DNA of 64,000 nt from Methylobacterium sp. WSM2598. Lineage in GTDB: Bacteria > Pseudomonadota > Alphaproteobacteria > Rhizobiales > Beijerinckiaceae. Shown here in pieces: positions 60,277 through 64,000 of this stretch (positions within the stretch are counted from its first letter, which is position 1; each line of letters starts with the position of its first letter). A model generated the notes under the pieces. That model had not been told where the DNA came from and searched no databases. It saw only the letters and a program-made list of their open reading frames with translations. Location: NCBI RefSeq assembly GCF_000379105.1, contig NZ_KB900609.1, positions 67,802-131,801 of the forward strand, read 5' to 3'. Both the position numbers and the translations under genes were made by a program.

Positions 60277-60756
60277 ATGGGCAAGAACTCGTTAACGCGG
60301 CGCGGCGTGCTGTCGCTGGCCCTGGCCTGGCCGGCCGCCCCGGGCGCCGCCGAGGCCGGGAACGCGGTCCTGCCGGATCTCTACGCGGCCGACCCGCTCA
60401 CCGGGATCGCGCTGCGCGGCCGCGACGCGGTCAGCTACGCCCTCGGCGACGGGCCCGTCCCGGGTCGGGAGGGGATCGAGATGCTCTGGGCGGGCCTGAC
60501 CTGGCGCTTCGCCGGCCCGGCCAACCGCGCCGCCTTCGCGCATGACCCGGAGGTCTACGCGCCGCGGCTCGGAGGCTACGATCCTCTCGGCGTGGCCGAT
60601 GGGCGGCTCGTGGGCGCCGACCCCGCGGTGCCGCTGCGCCGCGGCGACCTGCTCTACCTCTTCCGCAATCCGGAGCGCCGCGCGGCCGCCGACCCGGCCC
60701 TGCTCGCGGCCGCGGAGGCGCGCTGGCCGGCCCTGCGCCAGCGCCACGGCGTCTGA
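60277..60756 (+). CDS. Exported YHS-like domain protein
   Basis: A 159-residue protein. N-terminus MGKNSLTRRGVLSLALAWP (Tat-like RRG) gives a signal peptide. The mature region contains YAADPLTGIALRGRDAVSYALGDGP and WRFAGPANRAAFAHDPEVYAPRLGGYDP, a YHS-domain layout as in metal-binding or copper-related proteins, but without the usual cysteines. Function unknown. The ATG at 60277 is chosen for the signal peptide. Convergent with cysQ (3-bp gap). Confidence 0.72.
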   Translation: MGKNSLTRRGVLSLALAWPAAPGAAEAGNAVLPDLYAADPLTGIALRGRDAVSYALGDGPVPGREGIEMLWAGLTWRFAGPANRAAFAHDPEVYAPRLGGYDPLGVADGRLVGADPAVPLRRGDLLYLFRNPERRAAADPALLAAAEARWPALRQRHGV

Positions 60757-60759
60757 GGC

Positions 60760-61596
60760 TCAGGCGGCGGGCAGCACCACGCGGCTCGCATAGGCGGGAT
60801 CGCCGAGCGCCGCGAAGGGCCCGTTGAGGTAGCCCGCCGCGCTGCGGCCGTAGCGGAACGGGCGGCCCGCCGGATCGACGACGCAGCCGCCCGCCTGGGT
60901 GAGGATGTGGTCGCCCGCCGCCGTGTCCCATTCCATGGTCGGGCCCGAGCGCACGTAGAGGTCGGCATCCCCGGCCGCGATCAGGCCGAACTTGAGGGCC
61001 GAGGAGGCCGGGCGGCGGCGGCCCACCGGCAATCCCGCCAGGCAGGTCTCGTCCGCCGCCTCGCCGTGGCTGCGGCTCACCAGGGCGACCATGCCCTCCG
61101 GCGGGGTCGGGCGCACCGCGATCGCGGCGGCGCGACCCGGCCGCCCGTCGGCGATCGGCGCCTCGACGGCGTGCTGGCCCGCGCTCCAGACCCGGCCGAG
61201 GACCGGGGCGGCGAGCGCCGCGGCGACGGGCCGGCCCTCCGCCACCAGGGCGATGTTCACGCTGTACTCGCCGGTGCCGCGCAGGAAGTCGCGGGTTCCG
61301 TCGAGGGGATCGACCAGGAAGAACAGGCGCGCCGCCTCCCGGCGGTTCGCCGTCTCCTCGGCGATCACCGGGATGGCGGGCCACCGCGCGTTCAGTTCCG
61401 CCACGATGTGGGCCTCGGCCGCGAGGTCGGCGTCCGAGGTCGGCGAGCCGTCCTGCTTCACGCGGTGGGGGCAGGACCCGGTCTCGTAGGCGCGCAGGAT
61501 GGCGCCGGCCGCGCAGGCGATCTCGGCGAGGAGGGCGGCGACGGCGTCGCGCTCGGCCGCGTCCGGCACGCGGTCCTGGGTCAGGTCGACGGACAT
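60760..61596 (-). CDS. cysQ: 3'(2'),5'-bisphosphate nucleotidase CysQ
   Basis: A 278-residue inositol monophosphatase-fold phosphatase that recycles PAP/PAPS. The metal-site sequence is IAEE...FFLVDPLDGTRDFLRGTGEYSVNIAL (quoted in part: DPLDGTRDF), and SGPTMEWDTAAGDHIL is the second motif. Length is typical. It clears 3'-phosphoadenosine 5'-phosphate in sulfur assimilation and affects lithium-sensitive physiology. Located alone beside the decayed chemoreceptor. Confidence 0.92.
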   Translation of the reverse strand: MSVDLTQDRVPDAAERDAVAALLAEIACAAGAILRAYETGSCPHRVKQDGSPTSDADLAAEAHIVAELNARWPAIPVIAEETANRREAARLFFLVDPLDGTRDFLRGTGEYSVNIALVAEGRPVAAALAAPVLGRVWSAGQHAVEAPIADGRPGRAAAIAVRPTPPEGMVALVSRSHGEAADETCLAGLPVGRRRPASSALKFGLIAAGDADLYVRSGPTMEWDTAAGDHILTQAGGCVVDPAGRPFRYGRSAAGYLNGPFAALGDPAYASRVVLPAA

Positions 61597-61680
61597 CGGG
61601 TCCTCATGCCCCGAGCCCGCGGGTTTGTCGATGGCGGTCCCGCCTGGCCAGGCGCGGGACGCTCTGCGGGGCGCTCGTCC

Positions 61681-62085
61681 GCGCCGCGCCTACCTCACCC
61701 GGGCGGTGCCGGCGCTGGAGGCGGTGCTCGCACCCATCCAGGAGCGGCTCCTCGCCTCGGACGCCGGCATGGTCGTCTGCGCCGCCGCCGACCGCAACGG
61801 CGCCCTGCCGGTTCGCAACGCCAAGTCCGCGGCCAAAAACGCGGCCAAGTCCGTGGCCAAGTCCGCGGCGGCCGGGGGATCCGGTCTGGAACGCCGCCAA
61901 TTGCCGCAACCGCCGCATCGTCGACGACCGCGCCGGGCTGGTGGCGGCGCGCTCCGCCGCGCCGGTGCTGGTCCAATCCGACATCCGCGACATGGGCGGC
62001 GGGCAGCGCGTGCCCATGAAGGAGGTCGACGCGCCGATCCGGGTGCGCGGGCGGCACTGGGGCGGCTTCCGCACGGCCTCCCGCG
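61681..62085 (+). pseudogene. Decayed C-terminal fragment of a methyl-accepting chemotaxis-type protein
   Basis: Two collinear pieces in different frames match the C-terminal region conserved in alphaproteobacterial chemoreceptors. The first (from about 61690) reads YLTRAVPALEAVLAPIQE then LLASDAGMVVCAAADRNGALP. After a Lys/Ala-rich insertion (AKSAAKNAAKSVAKSAA, from imperfect gcggccaagtcc repeats at about 61829-61870) the second (from 61878, +1 frame) reads DPVWNAANCRNRRIVDD, then QSDIRDMGGGQRVPMKEVDA and RVRGRHWGGFRTA. No start, no MCP signalling domain and a frameshift: a remnant. It lies upstream of chpT-cheA. Confidence 0.65.
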
Positions 62086-62199
62086 CCCAATCCCTGCCGG
62101 CTGCACGCTTTCCAAACCGGTGCGGGGCCGCTATCCGTGCCGCTCCGCACACGGCGAATCCCGCGCCGGATGCCCCGGACCGGGCCCCGGAGACCCCCG

Positions 62200-62847
62200 A
62201 TGATCACCGTCACGCTCGACGCCCTCGACCTCTCCGCGCTGCTCTGCTCCCGCGTGTGCCACGACGTGATCAGCCCGGTCGGCGCGATCGTGAACGGCCT
62301 GGAGGTTCTGGAGGACGAGGACGATCCGGGGATGCGCGACTTCGCCATCGACCTGATCCGCAAGAGCGCCAAGCAGGCCTCGGCGCGTCTCCAATTCGCC
62401 CGCATCGCCTTCGGGGCGGCGGGCTCGGTCGGGGCGACGATCGACCTCGCCGATGCCGAGGGCGTCGCCCGCGGCCTGTTCTCGGACGAGAAGACGAAGC
62501 TCGCCTGGAGCGCCCCCCGCGCCCTGTTTCCGAAGAACAAGGTCAAGCTCCTGCTCAACCTCGTGGTGATCGCCGTCACCACGATCCCGCGCGGCGGCCT
62601 GATCGACGTGGCGGTGACCGGCGAGGCCGAGGCGCCGGTCTTCGTGCTCACCTGCCGGGGCTCGCATGCGCGCATCCCGGCCCATGTCGAGGCGCTGATC
62701 GCCGGCAGCCCGGAGAGCGGCACGGTCGACGCGCACGGCGTGCAGCCCTACTACGCGGGCCTCGTGGCCCGGGCCGCCGGCATGACCGTCTCCTTCGGGA
62801 TCGACGGCGACACCGTGACGATCCGCGCCGAGCCCGCCGCCGCCTGA
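62200..62847 (+). CDS. chpT: Histidine phosphotransferase ChpT
   Basis: A 215-residue phosphotransfer protein with kinase-like fold but no ATP-binding residues. LCSRVCHDVISPVGAIVNGLEVLEDE is the ChpT dimerisation helix with phospho-His21, then SARLQFARIAFGAAGSVG and a degenerate ATPase-like domain (NKVKLLLNLVVIAVTTIPRGG). In Caulobacter it relays phosphate from CckA to CtrA and CpdR, controlling cell cycle and motility. Here it is 586 bp upstream of cheA. Confidence 0.93.
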   Translation: MITVTLDALDLSALLCSRVCHDVISPVGAIVNGLEVLEDEDDPGMRDFAIDLIRKSAKQASARLQFARIAFGAAGSVGATIDLADAEGVARGLFSDEKTKLAWSAPRALFPKNKVKLLLNLVVIAVTTIPRGGLIDVAVTGEAEAPVFVLTCRGSHARIPAHVEALIAGSPESGTVDAHGVQPYYAGLVARAAGMTVSFGIDGDTVTIRAEPAAA

Positions 62848-63432
62848 GCCGCGCCGCACCGTTCCGCAGGCCGCGCCGCGCGCAGGGTACCGGCGCGAGG
62901 GCGCGCGCGCTGCGGCTGAGGGCGAGCGGCCCCTCGCGCGCGACCCGTCGCTCTCCCTCCGGCCGGCGGCCGCCCGCGCGCCCGTCGGCCGGCACGGGAG
63001 CCTCGCCGCGCAAGCCCCGAGCGTCCCGCCCCGAGCCCCTGGCGGGCCCGCGCGCCCGCGCTCTTGCCGCCGCGCAGGGTCGCGGCCCGCCTTCCGCCGC
63101 GCCGCGGCGCACGTGCCGTTGAGGAAAGAGCGCGGGAGTTCCGTGAAACGAATATTTTTCGCGAGTGGAGCGGCGCGCGTTCCGCCTGATGGATTAGTCC
63201 GACGGCGGATGACCGGGGCCGCGAAGCGCCTTCCGGGTGGCGCCTTATCTCATTGTCGTGACATGAATTCTCGCTGTCGCCGGCGGCACTCGGCCGGGCG
63301 CGGGACTCCGCTGCGTGACCCGCGCCCCTGCAACATCGCTCGGGGCCGATCGACTGTGGCAACGGATCATCAACGCTCCGGTGCCACTGTCATGGAGCGG
63401 GGAGGCCCTGCGACGATCGGCGAGTGGCGGAC
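62848..63432. promoter_or_regulatory. 585-bp chpT-cheA gap
   Basis: No supported gene. The left part (62860-63110) is extremely GC-rich and Arg/Ala-coding in every frame, without start or Shine-Dalgarno. From 63115 the sequence is AT-richer (ATATTTTTCG near 63150), with weak -35/-10-like stretches up to 63330, so the cheA promoter should lie there. I see no CtrA box or clear terminator. Confidence 0.4.
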
Positions 63433-64000
63433 ATGGACGATTTGCTGCGTGAATTCCTGACCGAGACCGGTGAACACCTGGATACGGTCGACCTGGAGCT
63501 CGTCCGCTTCGAGCAGGATCCGAACAACCAGACGATCCTCCGGAACATCTTCCGGCTCGTGCATACCATCAAGGGCACCTGCGGCTTCCTCGGACTGCCG
63601 CGCCTCGAGGCGCTGGCCCACGCGGCCGAGACGCTGATGGGCAAGTTCCGCGACGGGATGGGCGTCACGAGCGAGGCGGTGACGCTGATCCTGCAGACGC
63701 TCGACCGCATCAAGGTGATCGTCGCGGAGCTGGAGCGCACGGCGGCCGAGCCCGTGGGCGCCGACGAGGACCTGATCGGCGCCCTGGAGCGCATGGCCGA
63801 GGGCGAGGCCGCTCCCGCCCCGGCGCCCGCCCCGCCGCCGCCCGTCCCGATGACCACCGGCTCCCTGGTGTCCCAGACGCTGGAGCGGGCGCTCAAGCCC
63901 GACGAGGTCTCCCTGGACGACCTGGAGCGCGCCTTCCGCGACACGCCCGGGCCCGAGGCCTCGCCCGCGCCCATGACCACGGGCTCGCTGGTGCCGCAGA
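63433..64000 (+). CDS. cheA: Chemotaxis kinase CheA (N-terminal part; cut by window edge)
   Basis: The first 189 codons of CheA. The P1 Hpt domain has LVHTIKGTCGFLGLPRLEALAHAAETLMG with phosphoaccepting His44. The linker that follows has Pro/Ala-rich stretches and a repeated motif MTTGSLV(S/P)Q (starts at 63850 and 63973, 41 codons apart). The P2-P5 domains are outside. ATG 63433 has only a weak upstream Shine-Dalgarno. It presumably heads a chemotaxis operon beyond the window. Confidence 0.93.
   Translation, partial: MDDLLREFLTETGEHLDTVDLELVRFEQDPNNQTILRNIFRLVHTIKGTCGFLGLPRLEALAHAAETLMGKFRDGMGVTSEAVTLILQTLDRIKVIVAELERTAAEPVGADEDLIGALERMAEGEAAPAPAPAPPPPVPMTTGSLVSQTLERALKPDEVSLDDLERAFRDTPGPEASPAPMTTGSLVPQ

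Noticed and set aside
62860..63120. A coding gene in the very GC-rich part of the chpT-cheA gap
   Set aside because: All frames there are Arg/Ala/Pro-rich with no Shine-Dalgarno and no family motif.
63113..63460. A 115-codon plus-strand frame before cheA
   Set aside because: It overlaps cheA in another frame and contains no conserved motif; more likely leader sequence.

Overview
The window is about 73% GC, almost fully coding, and reads as a chromosomal segment of an alphaproteobacterium of the order Hyphomicrobiales (Rhizobiales), most likely a Methylobacterium-type organism (genus is an inference). The evidence is the RegB/RegA (ActS/ActR) redox pair, an intracellular PHB depolymerase with a cysteine nucleophile, the acpXL very-long-chain fatty acid (VLCFA) lipid A cluster, ChpT, EipA, IalB, a LOV histidine kinase and an alphaproteobacterial CheA. 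I see no plasmid, phage or insertion sequence genes, no rRNA or tRNA and no CRISPR array.

Layout. 1-4947 (minus): a six-gene, mostly translationally coupled operon: ModA-like binding protein, membrane cytochrome b, exported molybdopterin oxidoreductase, TIGR04282 transferase, GT87-like membrane transferase and a radical SAM protein cut by the window edge. 5.1-9.6 kb: MBL-fold protein, OpgD-type glucan protein with a small membrane partner, gamma-glutamyltransferase. 9.7-13.3 kb: regA, regB and, divergently, phaZ. 13.4-19.6 kb: M48-type peptidase, three exported proteins including IalB, and two tandem family 2 glycosyltransferases. 19.7-25.8 kb: purC, HpcH aldolase, carboxylesterase, AlkA-type glycosylase, gluQRS, and a divergent GlxA-type regulator / DJ-1-PfpI pair. 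26-34 kb: LOV hybrid kinase, glgX, a KpsE-like export protein, and head-to-head cobC and cbiB. 34.5-39.8 kb: MFS transporter and a MarR-FUSC-DUF1656-HlyD efflux operon. 39.9-47.3 kb: DUF1223 protein and the lipid A VLCFA cluster (acpXL, fabZXL, two ketosynthases, a FabG, a dehydrogenase and lpxXL). 47.6-62 kb: AI-2E transporter, an HWE/HisKA_2-type kinase, HIG1 protein, DUF4175 protein, lysA-lptM, a hybrid kinase, coiled-coil protein, eipA, a YHS-like protein and cysQ. 61.7-64 kb: decayed chemoreceptor fragment, chpT and the start of cheA.

Most notable non-coding signal: a roughly 100-170 bp two-hairpin repeat occurs four times (14.2, 24.0, 25.8 and 34.0 kb). Each copy lies between two convergent genes, and in each the TGA stop codon of one flanking gene is the first triplet of the element. 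Other convergent junctions carry unrelated perfect hairpins. Most notable coding signal: the second ketosynthase of the VLCFA cluster has glutamate in place of the active-site cysteine, so the pair looks like a ketosynthase/chain-length-factor heterodimer.

Themes. Envelope construction is heavily represented (VLCFA lipid A, osmoregulated glucans, glycosyltransferases, capsule-type export, EipA, LptM), together with signal transduction (five histidine kinase-type genes counting the partial cheA, plus ChpT) and carbon storage (phaZ, glgX). Functions are assigned from remembered family motifs; no database search was possible.
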